A DNA stretch of 49,577 bases from UMGS1279 sp045630265 (GCA_045630265.1 JAZQSV010000060.1:1-49577), one strand, 5' to 3'. Positions 32,042-42,221 are shown, numbered from the stretch's first letter. Translations and numbers: made by a program. The notes: generated by a model from the sequence alone, not told the origin.

Positions 32042-32944
32042 ATGAATATAGAAAAGTGGCTTAAGGACAATACCGATAGTTTAAGGGGTAAATGGGTAGC
32101 AATTAGCGGCACAACGGGAGGACTTGGAGCAGAGCTTGTAAGTTTTGTAGCAGAGCTTGGCGGGAATATAGTCTTTTTAAACCGAAGCGAGGAAAAAACA
32201 AATAAGCAAAGATTAGAACTTTTAAAAGAGTTTCCAAATGCTCATACGAAATTTATTAAGGTCGATATGGCCGACATAAACTCGGTTTTATCTGCCTTAG
32301 AAGAACTAAAAAAAGTACCCCTTTACGCCATTATTCATAATGCGGGGGCATATAGCATAAAAAGGTGCAAGACAAGTATTGGCTATGATAATTTATTTAC
32401 TATAAATTTCGTGTCACCTTACCTTTTAACAAAGTCCCTTTTGCCCATTTTAAGGGAACGTTCGGGCAGAGTGGTTATTGTGGGCAGTATAGCACACAGG
32501 TATAGCAAAACCGACCCTAAAAATATAGATTTTGGGAACATTAAAGCCAACAGTCTTACTTACGGAAATGCCAAAAGGTATTTAATGTTTTCGCACTTTG
32601 AGCTTTTTAAAGAGGAAAAGAAAGTATCACTTTCTGTAGCCCATCCCGGTATTACCTTTACGGGTATTACAAACCATTATCCAAAGCTTATTTTTGCTAT
32701 TATAAAGTACCCTATGAAGATAATATTTGAGCGGCCTAAAAGAGCGGCACTTTCGGTTTTAAAGGGACTTTTTGATAGTACCGAGCACTATTTTTGGCTT
32801 GGTCCAAAGCTATTTAATATTTGGGGACTTCCAAGCAAAAAACGGCTCAAAAGCGTAGACAAAAATGAGAGTAGGTTTATTTTTAGTACGGCAGAAAATA
32901 TTTATAAAGAAATAAAGGAAGCTTTTTATGAAAGAGCAAAATAA
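32042..32944 (+). CDS. Short-chain dehydrogenase/reductase
   Basis: The 300-residue product is a classical SDR: SGTTGGLGAE nucleotide motif (residues about 22-31), IHNAGAYS (NNAG-like), catalytic Ser149 (VGSIAH), Tyr174 and Lys178 (YGNAK). The Asn/Arg pattern after the second strand (NRSEEK) favours NADP. It would reduce or oxidise an unknown carbonyl or alcohol. It starts 3 bases after the epimerase gene and overlaps the serine dehydratase start by 17 bases, so the genes are translationally coupled. The longer-than-usual C-terminus (about 60 residues) resembles retinol-dehydrogenase-like SDRs. Confidence 0.9.
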   Translation: MNIEKWLKDNTDSLRGKWVAISGTTGGLGAELVSFVAELGGNIVFLNRSEEKTNKQRLELLKEFPNAHTKFIKVDMADINSVLSALEELKKVPLYAIIHNAGAYSIKRCKTSIGYDNLFTINFVSPYLLTKSLLPILRERSGRVVIVGSIAHRYSKTDPKNIDFGNIKANSLTYGNAKRYLMFSHFELFKEEKKVSLSVAHPGITFTGITNHYPKLIFAIIKYPMKIIFERPKRAALSVLKGLFDSTEHYFWLGPKLFNIWGLPSKKRLKSVDKNESRFIFSTAENIYKEIKEAFYERAK

Positions 32945-34163
32945 CTTATTTAAAATGGAATCCTTAAGAGAGCTTTATAAAATAGGCAGAGGACCGTCCA
33001 GCTCCCACACGATGGGCCCTGAAAAGGCCTGCCTTACCTTTAAAAAGGAAAACCCCAATGCCGATGAGTTTAGGGTTATTTTGTACGGCTCACTGGCCAA
33101 AACGGGCAAGGGGCACGGAACCGACTATGTTTGCAAATCCTCCTTTGAACCGACAAAATGCAGTATAGAGTTTAATCTGTCTGATAATGAGATACCCCAC
33201 CCAAACACTATGGAGCTTATTGCGTTTTGTAAGGGTAGGGAGATTAGTCGGCGCAGGGTTTTTAGTATTGGTGGTGGCAGTATAAGGTTTGAAAACAGTG
33301 ACGTAGTAACACCAAAGAAGATATATCCGCACGGAACCTTTAAGGAAATTGCCGAATATTGCGAGTGTGAAAATATACGCCTTTACCAGTATGTGGACAG
33401 ATTTGAAGACGCTGAATTTAACGACTATATGCGAAAAATATGGGAGCAGATGAAGGCATCTATCTCTGCGGGTCTACAGGACGAGGGTATTTTACCGGGG
33501 GGACTTAAGGTTCACAAAAAGGCAAAGCAGCTTATTGGTATGGACAACTGTGAAGAAAGTCCCTCGGCAAAGGAAAATAGGGAGGTTTGCGCCTATGCCT
33601 TTGCGGTTAGTGAGCAAAATGCCTCTTACGGTAAAATTGTAACCGCTCCCACCTGCGGCGCCGCCGGTGTTTTGCCCGCAGTTTTATACTATGAGGCCAA
33701 CCGTTACGGTCTTAGTGATGAGGGAGTAATAAATGCCCTTAAAACGGGAGGTCTAATAGGTAACCTTGTTAAAACAAATGCCTCTATTTCGGGGGCAGAA
33801 TGTGGTTGCCAGGCCGAGGTTGGGACTGCTTGTGCTATGGCGGCGGCCACCCTTTGCGAGCTATTTTCTCTTGGTATTTCTAAAATAGAATATGCCGCCG
33901 AAATTGCTATTGAGCACCATTTGGGTCTTACCTGCGACCCCGTTTGCGGGCTTGTGCAAATACCCTGCATTGAGAGAAATGCCGTTGCCGCAATGAGGGC
34001 AATAAATGCAGTTTCACTTGCGGGATTTTTAAGTGATACAAGAAAAATATCACTCGATAAAGTAATAATTGCAATGAAGAAAACGGGAATGGACTTAAAG
34101 CATCAGTACCGAGAAACCTCTGAGGGCGGTTTGGCAGAAGTAATGGAGCCCCACGAATTTTAA
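32928..34163 (+). CDS. sdaA: L-serine dehydratase, single-chain iron-sulfur type
   Basis: The 411-residue enzyme deaminates L-serine to pyruvate with a [4Fe-4S] cluster. The beta-like domain carries GRGPSSSHTMGP (residues 20-31); the alpha-like domain has APTCGAAGVLPA, the SGAECGCQAEVGTACAMAAA block and LTCDPVCGLVQIPCIERNA, containing the cluster cysteines. Both parts are fused in one chain, as in E. coli SdaA, unlike the two-gene sdaAA/sdaAB form of many Firmicutes. AAGGAAG lies before ATG 32928, which overlaps the SDR gene. It ends the operon before a strong terminator. Confidence 0.93.
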   Translation: MKEQNNLFKMESLRELYKIGRGPSSSHTMGPEKACLTFKKENPNADEFRVILYGSLAKTGKGHGTDYVCKSSFEPTKCSIEFNLSDNEIPHPNTMELIAFCKGREISRRRVFSIGGGSIRFENSDVVTPKKIYPHGTFKEIAEYCECENIRLYQYVDRFEDAEFNDYMRKIWEQMKASISAGLQDEGILPGGLKVHKKAKQLIGMDNCEESPSAKENREVCAYAFAVSEQNASYGKIVTAPTCGAAGVLPAVLYYEANRYGLSDEGVINALKTGGLIGNLVKTNASISGAECGCQAEVGTACAMAAATLCELFSLGISKIEYAAEIAIEHHLGLTCDPVCGLVQIPCIERNAVAAMRAINAVSLAGFLSDTRKISLDKVIIAMKKTGMDLKHQYRETSEGGLAEVMEPHEF

Positions 34164-34182
34164 AATTAAAAATACAAAAAAG

Positions 34183-34220
34183 AAAACGACTTAATGAGGC
34201 AATTCATTAAGTCGTTTTTT
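34183..34220. terminator. Bidirectional intrinsic terminator
   Basis: AAAACGACTTAATGA / TCATTAAGTCGTTTT with a short loop, followed by T residues. It separates the serine dehydratase operon from convergent metK. Confidence 0.88.
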
Positions 34221-34244
34221 GTGATTAGGGTAGAATAACATACC

Positions 34245-35432
34245 CTAAAGCTCTTCTAAAGCTTTTTTTAGTGCTTCGGTGCGGTCGGTCCTTTCCCAAG
34301 CAACGTTAAGATCGGTTCTGCCAACGTGTCCGTAAGCGGCAAGATTTCGATAAATTGGCTTTCTAAGGTCCAAATCACGAATTATTGCAAGGGGACGAAG
34401 ATCAAATACCTTGTTAACCGCCTTTGCAATAGCTTCATCATCTTTTATGCCGGTGCCGTTTGTGTCAACCATAACAGACACTGGGTTTGCCACACCAATA
34501 GCGTAGGCAAGTTGTACCTCGGCACGTTTTGCAATGCCTGCGGCAACAATATTTTTGGCAACGTACCTTGCGGCATAAGCAGCTGAACGGTCAACCTTTG
34601 TGGGGTCTTTGCCCGAGAATGCGCCGCCGCCGTGCTTAGCGTAGCCACCGTATGTATCAACAATAATCTTTCTGCCGGTAAGGCCGGTATCCCCTTGAGG
34701 TCCGCCAATTACAAAGCGTCCCGTGGGGTTAATAAAGATTTTTGTGTTTTTATCAATCATTTCGCCCTTAAGCTCGGCATCGATAACCTTTTTCTTTATA
34801 TCTTTTCTTAGCTTTTCGGTCGAAACCTTGTCGCTATGCTGAGATGAAACCACAACAGTATCAATCCTTACAGGCCTTCCGTCATCATACTCAACGGTAA
34901 CCTGAGTTTTACCGTCTGGGCGAAGGTAGGAAAGCTCACCCGATTTGCGAACGGCGGTAAGGCGTTTTGCAAGGCGGTGGGCAAGGGAGATGGGGAGTGG
35001 CATAAGCTCGGGAGTTTCATCACAAGCAAAGCCAAACATCATACCCTGGTCGCCCGCGCCGTGAAGGTTAAGCTCGTCGGCTTCTCCGTCTTTGCGCTCT
35101 AAGGAATTATCGACGCCCATGGCAATATCGCTCGACTGCTCATCGAGAGCCACCATAACACCACAGGTATTACCGTCAAATCCCTTTTCGGGAGAGTCAT
35201 ATCCAATATCGCATACAACCTGCCTTGCAATTTTTGCAATATCAACACTGCAGTTTGTGGTAATTTCACCCATAACCGTAACCATACCTGTTGTACAAAA
35301 GGTTTCGCAGGCCACGCGGGCATTTGGGTCCTTTTCTATAATAGCGTCAAGCACCGCATCGGAAATATTATCGCTTATTTTATCGGGATGACCTTCGGTA
35401 ACCGATTCAGATGTGAATAACCATTTAGCCAT
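34245..35432 (-). CDS. metK: S-adenosylmethionine synthetase
   Basis: The 395-residue enzyme makes S-adenosylmethionine from methionine and ATP. Motifs include FTSESVTEGHPDKI at the N-terminus, GAGDQGMMFGFACDET (about residues 116-131) and GGGAFSGKDPTKVDRSAAY (about 266-284), all typical of MetK. GAGGAATAAAAA precedes ATG 35432. It is preceded on the same strand by a SAM-I riboswitch and a terminator, so it should be switched off when SAM is plentiful. Confidence 0.98.
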   Translation of the reverse strand: MAKWLFTSESVTEGHPDKISDNISDAVLDAIIEKDPNARVACETFCTTGMVTVMGEITTNCSVDIAKIARQVVCDIGYDSPEKGFDGNTCGVMVALDEQSSDIAMGVDNSLERKDGEADELNLHGAGDQGMMFGFACDETPELMPLPISLAHRLAKRLTAVRKSGELSYLRPDGKTQVTVEYDDGRPVRIDTVVVSSQHSDKVSTEKLRKDIKKKVIDAELKGEMIDKNTKIFINPTGRFVIGGPQGDTGLTGRKIIVDTYGGYAKHGGGAFSGKDPTKVDRSAAYAARYVAKNIVAAGIAKRAEVQLAYAIGVANPVSVMVDTNGTGIKDDEAIAKAVNKVFDLRPLAIIRDLDLRKPIYRNLAAYGHVGRTDLNVAWERTDRTEALKKALEEL

Positions 35433-35497
35433 TTTTTATTCCTCCATAACTAGAAAAAGTGAAGCGGAAAAACCGCAAGTATTTACATTTTTCGCAC

Positions 35498-35525
35498 AAA
35501 AAAACCGCTCGGCGAAAGAGCGGTT
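35498..35525 (-). terminator. Expression-platform terminator of the metK SAM riboswitch
   Basis: On the minus strand AACCGCTC / GAGCGGTT with a short loop is followed by seven T residues. It lies just downstream of the aptamer, as expected of a transcriptional OFF switch. Confidence 0.88.
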
Positions 35526-35532
35526 ATAACAC

Positions 35533-35625
35533 CTCATCTTTCGGCCGTAAGCCGCAGGATTTAGCACCTTGAAAACCAGGTTGCCGGGCATCACAGGGCC
35601 TGTCCCTCCGCCGCTCTTGATAAGG
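35533..35625 (-). promoter_or_regulatory. SAM-I (S-box) riboswitch aptamer upstream of metK
   Basis: On the minus strand the sequence shows the S-box landmarks in order: CTTATCAAGAG, the GGAGGGAC-GGCCC internal region, GATGCCCGGCAACC, a GGTGCTAAATCC block and the closing GAAAGATGAG. This is the standard SAM-I consensus. It controls the metK gene directly below. Confidence 0.96.
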
Positions 35626-35672
35626 AAATATTAAATTTCACGATTTATATTGTAACACACTTTTTAAAAATG

Positions 35673-36275
35673 TCAAGTATTTTTAAGTTTAATAATGGGA
35701 GAAATCCTTTTATATACCAAAAAGCAAATAATTGCATCTACTATGCCTTTTATAAAGTTAAAGGGCAAATTGAAAATTATAAGTGATTTTAGTAGTGTAT
35801 CGGAAGCGGGAAGCAGGGCTTTATAAGCTCCAACTATGGCCTCCATAGGCATACCGTATACAACCTCAAAGCAGGGGTAAACAACAAAGTAGTTGGTAGC
35901 AACAGAAATTATAGCCATTGTAGTGGCACCTATAAGGCAACCAAGTAGTGCAGATTTCCTTGTCTTCCTCTTTCGGTAAAATGCTCCCGCAACGCCAACG
36001 AATATGGCGCCTAGCAAAAAGTTAGAGATTTCGCCCACGCATGCGCTGGAGCTCATGGGCATATGTAAAAGATTTTTTATAAGGCAAACTAAAATACCCG
36101 AAAGGGGGCCGTAGGCAAAGGCGGCTATAAGGGCAGGAAGCTCCGAAAAATCAAACTTAATAAAGCCCGGAATTATAAAGGGCAGGGGGAATTCAAGCAT
36201 CATAAGTGCAAAGCCGAGCGCACTCATAATACCCACAACCGATATGTATTTTGTTACGTTTTTTCTTTTACTCAA
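35673..36275 (-). CDS. ribU: ECF transporter S component, RibU-like (riboflavin uptake)
   Basis: The 200-residue integral membrane protein has about six hydrophobic helices and the substrate-component features of RibU: FPLPFIIPGFIKFDFSELPALIAAF near the N-terminus (split over helix 1-2) and GPLSGILVCLIKNLLHM with the EISNFLLGA motif of loop 3. It binds riboflavin or a related flavin outside and passes it in through a shared ECF energy module encoded elsewhere. The substrate is supported by the FMN riboswitch immediately upstream on the same strand. The RBS is GAGGAGG-like (CCTCC read on the minus strand, just after 36275). Confidence 0.93.
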   Translation of the reverse strand: MSKRKNVTKYISVVGIMSALGFALMMLEFPLPFIIPGFIKFDFSELPALIAAFAYGPLSGILVCLIKNLLHMPMSSSACVGEISNFLLGAIFVGVAGAFYRKRKTRKSALLGCLIGATTMAIISVATNYFVVYPCFEVVYGMPMEAIVGAYKALLPASDTLLKSLIIFNLPFNFIKGIVDAIICFLVYKRISPIIKLKNT

Positions 36276-36292
36276 GGGAAAAACCTCCTCAA

Positions 36293-36330
36293 TAAATATA
36301 AAGAGCCGCCCACAAAAATCGGGCGGCTTT
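36293..36330 (-). terminator. Terminator of the ribU FMN riboswitch
   Basis: On the minus strand AAAGCCGCCC / GGGCGGCTCTT with a loop of about nine bases, followed by a T-rich tail, lies between the RFN element and the gene start. Confidence 0.8.
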
Positions 36331-36349
36331 AAATTTTAAAACTTAAACT

Positions 36350-36502
36350 CTTCTCTCATCCGGACTTTGCGGCAAAAAGCCGTTTACCGTCGGTTTTGGA
36401 ATCTCACCAAATCGGCCATAAGAAGTGATTTCTTACGGTTCACGGACTGCGCGGCAAAAAGCCGCTCACCGTCGGTGGGGAATTACACCCCGCCCCGAAG
36501 AC
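36350..36502 (-). promoter_or_regulatory. FMN riboswitch (RFN element) upstream of the RibU-like gene
   Basis: On the minus strand all RFN blocks are present: CTTCGGGGCGGGGTGTAATTCCC, ACCGACGGT, AGTCCGTGAACC, TTTGGTGAGATTCCAAAACCGACGGT and AGTCCGGATGAGAGAAG. When FMN is plentiful the downstream terminator would form. The rest of the gap up to 36680 holds only AT-rich leader of the plus-strand gene. Confidence 0.96.
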
Positions 36503-36680
36503 ATATTCTATTTTTAAGTATTCTATCACTAATGTGCTTTGTTGTCAAGGAGTAAGATAGGGTAATATAGCCTGTTTTTATTTTTACAAAAAAATGCACA
36601 AAGCGACAACAGAGTTTGATTTTTTATTTATTTGTTTGGTAGTACACTTAAATCACCAAAAAAAGATTGGAGGTTTTTGT

Positions 36681-39600
36681 ATGAAAAAAATTCTTGCGGC
36701 ATTTTTGTCGGTAACGGTTTTACTGGCAACTTGCCTCACTGCCTTTCCTACCTTTGCTAGTGAAAGCAGTGCGAAGGATTACACCCTTCCCGCTTCATGG
36801 GGACTTTACAAGACGGGAAACAGTGCTTATCCTTCTACCCTAAACGGCGCATCACCGCACAGTTGGATGTTCCACACGTCCGATACTGTTCTGTGCGGCG
36901 GTGAAAATTCCCTTCGAATGGACGGCTCTTCTAACCTTGCTACCGCCGCCACCAAGCTCGAAGGGTTAGTTCCTGGTACAGTATATGCAGTCTCCTTTAA
37001 ATTTTATGTCCCCGCTTCACACACCGCTGGTAGTGCCGGCTACATATTTAAAGCAGGTATCTATAAATCGGGTGCACCTATTGTAACGGGTGGTGCCATT
37101 TCAGATACCAGCTTTATGCTTTGCACACCGCAAAACGTAACTTCTGCAACCGGTAGCGACTCTTCGGGCAGTCCGGTTTGGCAGGATGCAACACTTACAT
37201 TTACCGCACCCTCGGAGGACACCTATTTAGGTCTTTCCTTCAGGTATGGCGGCAGTGGAGATGATTACGGCAATATTTATATTGCAGACATTTCGGTAGA
37301 TTTACCGCAAAAGGAGTATAATGACCCTGCTGTTTGGGGACTTTATAAAAATCAGTCCTCATATAGTGGTACCGTAAACGGAAACTCTGCACATTCTTGG
37401 ATGTTCCACGAGGAAACTTTGGTAAAACCGGGTGAAAAAACAGCAGTGCGTTTTGATGGCTCTGCTAACCTTGGCGCAGCTGCAACTAAGCTTACAGGTC
37501 TTACTGCGGGCAAAAAATACACCTTGTCCTTTAAATATTACATTCCGCTTTCCCATAAATCTGGAAGTACGGGCTATATTTTTAAGGCAGGTGTATACGG
37601 TAGTGGAACTACAGTAGATAATTATGGTTTAGTTACAGGCAACACAGAACTAGCAACACCTATAACAGTAACCGAATCTACAGGTGTTGACGCCGACTAC
37701 AAAGCGGTATGGGAAACTGCAGAGCTCACCTTTACCGCCACTGCAGAACAGTATATTATTATTTCTTCAAGGTACGGTGCAAACCCTGAGTTTACAGAAA
37801 ATTACGGTTCTCTTTATTTTGCCGATTTTGAAATAAATGAAGTTTTAAAGAGCTACGATAAGCCAACCGACTATGCGCTTTATAAAACAGGAAGCACAGC
37901 GTATCCCAACAAAATTGATGGTACTTCTGATCACTCTTGGATGTTCTATGCTAGTGATACTGTAAAATATATGGACAAAAATACTGTGCGCATTAGTTCT
38001 TCCGCCAACGTTGCAACTATGGCTACAAAACTGGAAAACCTAACCGCAAACGTACAGTACAAGCTGAGTTTCAGGTACTACGTTCCCGCTTCCCACACTG
38101 TAGGTGGCGGCGGATATATTTTTAAAGCAGGTGTTTATAAAAAAGACGCTCCTATTGCGGCGGGCGGAGTGGTAACAGATACTTCTTACCAGTTAGGAAC
38201 ACCGTTAACCGTTACTGCAGCAACCGGCAAAAATGCACTGAATGAGCCCATTTGGAACAAGGCCGAGCTTACCTTTACTGCCGACAGTGAGCAGTATTTG
38301 GGTCTTGCCATCAGATATATGGGAAGTGGTGAGGATTACGGCAATATTTATATTGCAGACGTTAAAATCTCTCCGGTTTTAACCGCTAAGGACTACGACA
38401 TACCTGCATCCTGGCGCACCTATAGAAACGGAAGCCACACCTCAATAAACGGTGCGGGCGTCCAAAGTATTCAAAGTGAAACTGCCGTTACATTTGATGG
38501 CGGCGCAAAGGCACTTAGAATCAACAAAGAAAATCTTGCAACCGTCGCAACAAGTCTTTCAAACCTTACTGCAGGCAAAAAATATGCAGTTTCTTTTAAA
38601 TATTATATCACCGAAGAGACCGCAAAGGGTTCAGGCGGATATATTTTTAAAGCGGGTGTCTACAAAAAGGATGCACCGCTTACAGTCGGCGTTGACGTAA
38701 GTGATAAAAACTTTGTAGTTGCCGACCCCATTTCAGTTACGACCGCTACAGGTAAGGATAGCGCAGGTAATCCCATTTGGGCCGATTTTGTAACCACCTT
38801 TACCGCGGCTGACGCAGAGCAGTACCTTGGTATTGCAGTCAGGGTTACTACTGCAAGCGGCGTTAGCGGCAGCGACCCCAATTACGCACTTATTTATATA
38901 GATAATTTTGAGGTTTATGAAATTGGTGCGCAGGATTTGGGTGCTACCTCTTCAAAATTTGTAATTGACTTCGAGGACAACAAAACCTATATTGATTCTA
39001 ACCTTGAAAGGTTTGAAATTGTAGGTGCCGCGAATGACAGCGGTGAAAGTTCTAAAATGCTTTATTACAAGAACGGCACGTACCCTACTGATACAAGGTT
39101 CAATATGGTAAAAACCCTTACCGATAACGACAAGAATTTCACCCTGCCTATAAGGGATGATAAGGTTTATAAAATAAGCTACAAGTACAAAATTGCCTCG
39201 GGCGATAACGCTTTAAATTGGCTTTCCTTCTATACATCCTTTAACGGCGAATATTCCGTTTCGGAAAATTATAATCTGGCTAATTTAGTAGCCAAAGATA
39301 CCTGGCAAACCTATGAAACCTACTATTCTCCAAGTAAAGGACAATCTTTGGTTTCACTTTCTTTTAAGCTGTCAAATCAGTCTGCAGGCGTATGGATTGA
39401 TGATATTACACTAGAGGAAACTGACCGCTCGGTATTCGAGGGGCACAAGCCTTACCAGTCAAGCTATGAAATCAATTTTGACGATTTTGACACTCCCTTA
39501 GACAGCATCTTTATGAAGGTGGAAAATGCGCCCGCAAGGGATGGGGAGGTTACAAAAGCGCTCCACCTATCGGCTGCAACATCACCTGAAAACGTTACCC

Positions 39601-40382
39601 TTAATAAAATGTCTATTGACGCTAAAAAGGAAAAGGTTTTTGCTATTCCCGTAGAGCCCGACACCAACTATATTTGGAGCTTCTGGGCGTATTCGGTAGG
39701 TGGTAAGCCGGCAACCTTTAACTTCTACTACAATAACTACGATGGAGCATTTTTAACCAACAATTTCTTCGCATATTCAAAGGAAGAAGTCAGCGTTGGT
39801 AACTGGCAAAAGTATACGGTAGAATTTAAAACTTTGCCAAATCAGACAAAGCTTTACACCTGGTTTGATGCAGGTACCATAACTAAAGAACTTTGGCTCG
39901 ATGATATCAGACTTGAAAAAATGTATGAGGGCACGGTAAGTAGTACAGACCTTTTCTACTGTGAGGATTTTTATAATCTTGTAGGAAACGAGCAGTACCA
40001 AAATCTTCAAAATGCTGTAAGCGGCGTTTATGAGGTAGAAGTACCCAAAAATACAGTTATCACTTTCTCTGTTAAGGGTGAGGGAAATGGCAGTATAGCA
40101 CTCTCTTTGGATGGCCAAAACGCTATGCCTTTGGGTAGCAGCGAGGCACCTTCTTCCACCATTTCCTTTGCGGGAGCAGAAAATGAAACTGCCCTCCACC
40201 TTCTAAGCGGAGAGCAGGGTAAGGTTTATATTATTTTAAATAATGCGGGCGGACTTCAATTGGACGAGCTGATGCTTTTTGCCTCCCGTTCAGCTCATTT
40301 TTCCGATACTGCCATGGGTTATGAAACTGACCCCGAGCAAGAGTACACCGTACCCGTGCTCGCTACTCTTGTTACAAAATAA
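36681..40382 (+). CDS. Large secreted protein with four tandem beta-sandwich-like repeats (cassette 1)
   Basis: The 1233-residue product starts with a classical signal peptide (MKKILAAFLSVTVLLATCLTA). Four repeats of about 180 residues begin near residues 40, 219, 398 and 578, each with a WGLYK-like start, HSWMF, ATAATKLEGL, YIFKAGVYK, ATGKD-xxxxPVW and YLGLSFRYxG...NIYIADI. Two further modules with FEDNK/NFDDF starts and WIDDITLEE / WLDDIRLEK ends follow (about 758-910 and 930-1085), typical of calcium-type carbohydrate-binding jelly rolls, and a distinct C-terminal domain (about 1090-1233). No dockerin, LPXTG or S-layer motif is visible. GGAGG is 7 bases from ATG 36681. I do not recognise a named family; glycan binding is inferred. 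Confidence 0.8.
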   Translation: MKKILAAFLSVTVLLATCLTAFPTFASESSAKDYTLPASWGLYKTGNSAYPSTLNGASPHSWMFHTSDTVLCGGENSLRMDGSSNLATAATKLEGLVPGTVYAVSFKFYVPASHTAGSAGYIFKAGIYKSGAPIVTGGAISDTSFMLCTPQNVTSATGSDSSGSPVWQDATLTFTAPSEDTYLGLSFRYGGSGDDYGNIYIADISVDLPQKEYNDPAVWGLYKNQSSYSGTVNGNSAHSWMFHEETLVKPGEKTAVRFDGSANLGAAATKLTGLTAGKKYTLSFKYYIPLSHKSGSTGYIFKAGVYGSGTTVDNYGLVTGNTELATPITVTESTGVDADYKAVWETAELTFTATAEQYIIISSRYGANPEFTENYGSLYFADFEINEVLKSYDKPTDYALYKTGSTAYPNKIDGTSDHSWMFYASDTVKYMDKNTVRISSSANVATMATKLENLTANVQYKLSFRYYVPASHTVGGGGYIFKAGVYKKDAPIAAGGVVTDTSYQLGTPLTVTAATGKNALNEPIWNKAELTFTADSEQYLGLAIRYMGSGEDYGNIYIADVKISPVLTAKDYDIPASWRTYRNGSHTSINGAGVQSIQSETAVTFDGGAKALRINKENLATVATSLSNLTAGKKYAVSFKYYITEETAKGSGGYIFKAGVYKKDAPLTVGVDVSDKNFVVADPISVTTATGKDSAGNPIWADFVTTFTAADAEQYLGIAVRVTTASGVSGSDPNYALIYIDNFEVYEIGAQDLGATSSKFVIDFEDNKTYIDSNLERFEIVGAANDSGESSKMLYYKNGTYPTDTRFNMVKTLTDNDKNFTLPIRDDKVYKISYKYKIASGDNALNWLSFYTSFNGEYSVSENYNLANLVAKDTWQTYETYYSPSKGQSLVSLSFKLSNQSAGVWIDDITLEETDRSVFEGHKPYQSSYEINFDDFDTPLDSIFMKVENAPARDGEVTKALHLSAATSPENVTLNKMSIDAKKEKVFAIPVEPDTNYIWSFWAYSVGGKPATFNFYYNNYDGAFLTNNFFAYSKEEVSVGNWQKYTVEFKTLPNQTKLYTWFDAGTITKELWLDDIRLEKMYEGTVSSTDLFYCEDFYNLVGNEQYQNLQNAVSGVYEVEVPKNTVITFSVKGEGNGSIALSLDGQNAMPLGSSEAPSSTISFAGAENETALHLLSGEQGKVYIILNNAGGLQLDELMLFASRSAHFSDTAMGYETDPEQEYTVPVLATLVTK

Positions 40383-40430
40383 CAAAGGAAAAAAGGCCTA
40401 TAAAAACAGGCCTTGGAAAGGAGAATTAAA

Positions 40431-42221
40431 ATGGAGAAAACTCCTAAGAAAATATGGCGAAAAACCGCCATTTTAGGAATTACCACCGCACTTTGCTTCG
40501 GCATTACTTTGTCAGCCGTTTTGGCGGTCAGAAGCAAGGAAAAATTTAATGAAAGCGAAGTAGAACCTGTATTACAAAATACAGCCTTTACCGAGTGGGA
40601 AGGAGAAACTGAGTCCGCAAAAACTCTGGAAGAAACCTATACCGAAAATCTGAGACTGTCGGGCGGGGTGGATTACACTCCCCTTACCGTAAATAACGAC
40701 GAACCCTATCTGAACGAAAATTTTCTTGGATTCAACGGAGTTTATATGCTTTTTACCCATATGGCGCACCCAATTTACGGCCACAAATATACCGACGAGC
40801 AGGCCGATTTAGAGCTTGACAGAATAAGGGATATGGGTATTAAAATTGTTCGCACAACCTATTCTTCGGGTATGGTTTACAACCGTAGCGACGGAGCTTG
40901 GCACTGGGAGGACAGCCCCTATCTTAACGCCTTCATCAAAACGGGTAAGGAACTAAAGGAAAGGGATATTGACGTTGCATTTACCCTTACCTGGAGTATG
41001 GCAAATTTTACGGGTACAACCTTTGAGTATTCCTTTGCCGATGGATATTTCCCCGCGGGAATTACAAGTTCGGGCTGGGGTTCTACATATCAGGGCACCG
41101 CAGGGCAGACCGAGGCGGAAATCGAGGCAATCAGAATTCAGCAAAACGTAGCGGGATATAAAAATTTCCTTAAAAATTCTATAACAAAATTCAGAGCAGA
41201 GGGGCTTACTAACTTCAAATACATCTTTGGTTTTACCGAATGTAACAATGCTTACAAGGTAAATGGTGCCCGTGATTACGATAAGATTTGTGAGGTCTTT
41301 GACATTGCTATGACCGCCACTCATGAAGCTCTTACAGAAATGAATTTAAGAAGTGAATATACAACCGTTGGACCTTGCGATAACTGGGGTGGCGATTTTA
41401 ATGAATTTGACCCTAATAAATACTCCAGACTTGTAAAATACACCCTTGAAAATTTAAGCGATGAGGTTGATATTATCGGATCTCATAACGGATACGACAG
41501 GGCAGCAAACTTTACTGTGGACGATTTCTATTCAAGACCTAACAGGGTGCTTGGAGGCACTATGCAAAGCGCGAATGCGGCCGGCAAGGAATTTTGGATT
41601 GATGAATTTAACGTAGCAACCAGAATTAATTATAAACAGGACGAAAAAAGAGACGTTTATAATAGCCCCTACGCCGGTGTTGCTTTCGGCGCAATGGTAA
41701 ACGGCATTATGAATATGGGTGGAGTTTCTAACGTATTCATTTGGATGCTTGTAGAACAGCAGTGGCCCAATGAACAGGACGGCGGCGAATTTGATGACGG
41801 CATACAAATAGGCGCAGGATATATGCCTAATCTATTTGAAAGCTCAAGGCCCAAAACTGCGTGGTATTCCTATGCTATGCTTCAAAAGTATATAAGCGGT
41901 GGAAAGCTTATTAAATGCGGCGATGGTGCAGACATTGAAACACAGTCGGGCTATTACTATTCTTGCATTGAGCGCGACGACGGCGAAATTACTTTTATAG
42001 TTACCAACTATCAAAATGTTAATTTGCCTATTGAAATTATTTTCAAAGAACAGCTAAGTAACGAAACCTTCTACCGTCATGAATATACCTTGACAAACGC
42101 TAAGAGGAATACAAATGCCACTATTCCTGCGGCAACTGCGGTAGGTCAAAACGTTAAAGACGGTCTGTATGACACTTTACAGCCCTATAGTGTAACAGTG
42201 TACACAACTGTAGCAGATTAA
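40431..42221 (+). CDS. Membrane-anchored TIM-barrel glycosidase-like protein (cassette 1)
   Basis: The 596-residue protein has one N-terminal transmembrane anchor (about residues 12-33), a short acidic linker and a TIM-barrel domain like clan GH-A glycosidases. The likely acid/base Glu270 (FGFTECNNAY) and nucleophile Glu392 (EFWIDEFNVAT) lie at the ends of barrel strands 4 and 7 by spacing. A small beta domain (about 510-596) follows, as in GH39- or GH5-related enzymes. I cannot assign a CAZy family. ATG 40431 follows AAAGGAG by 7 bases. A hairpin (40393-40414, no T-run) lies in the 48-base gap from the secreted repeat protein, with which it forms a cassette repeated downstream. Confidence 0.8.
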   Translation: MEKTPKKIWRKTAILGITTALCFGITLSAVLAVRSKEKFNESEVEPVLQNTAFTEWEGETESAKTLEETYTENLRLSGGVDYTPLTVNNDEPYLNENFLGFNGVYMLFTHMAHPIYGHKYTDEQADLELDRIRDMGIKIVRTTYSSGMVYNRSDGAWHWEDSPYLNAFIKTGKELKERDIDVAFTLTWSMANFTGTTFEYSFADGYFPAGITSSGWGSTYQGTAGQTEAEIEAIRIQQNVAGYKNFLKNSITKFRAEGLTNFKYIFGFTECNNAYKVNGARDYDKICEVFDIAMTATHEALTEMNLRSEYTTVGPCDNWGGDFNEFDPNKYSRLVKYTLENLSDEVDIIGSHNGYDRAANFTVDDFYSRPNRVLGGTMQSANAAGKEFWIDEFNVATRINYKQDEKRDVYNSPYAGVAFGAMVNGIMNMGGVSNVFIWMLVEQQWPNEQDGGEFDDGIQIGAGYMPNLFESSRPKTAWYSYAMLQKYISGGKLIKCGDGADIETQSGYYYSCIERDDGEITFIVTNYQNVNLPIEIIFKEQLSNETFYRHEYTLTNAKRNTNATIPAATAVGQNVKDGLYDTLQPYSVTVYTTVAD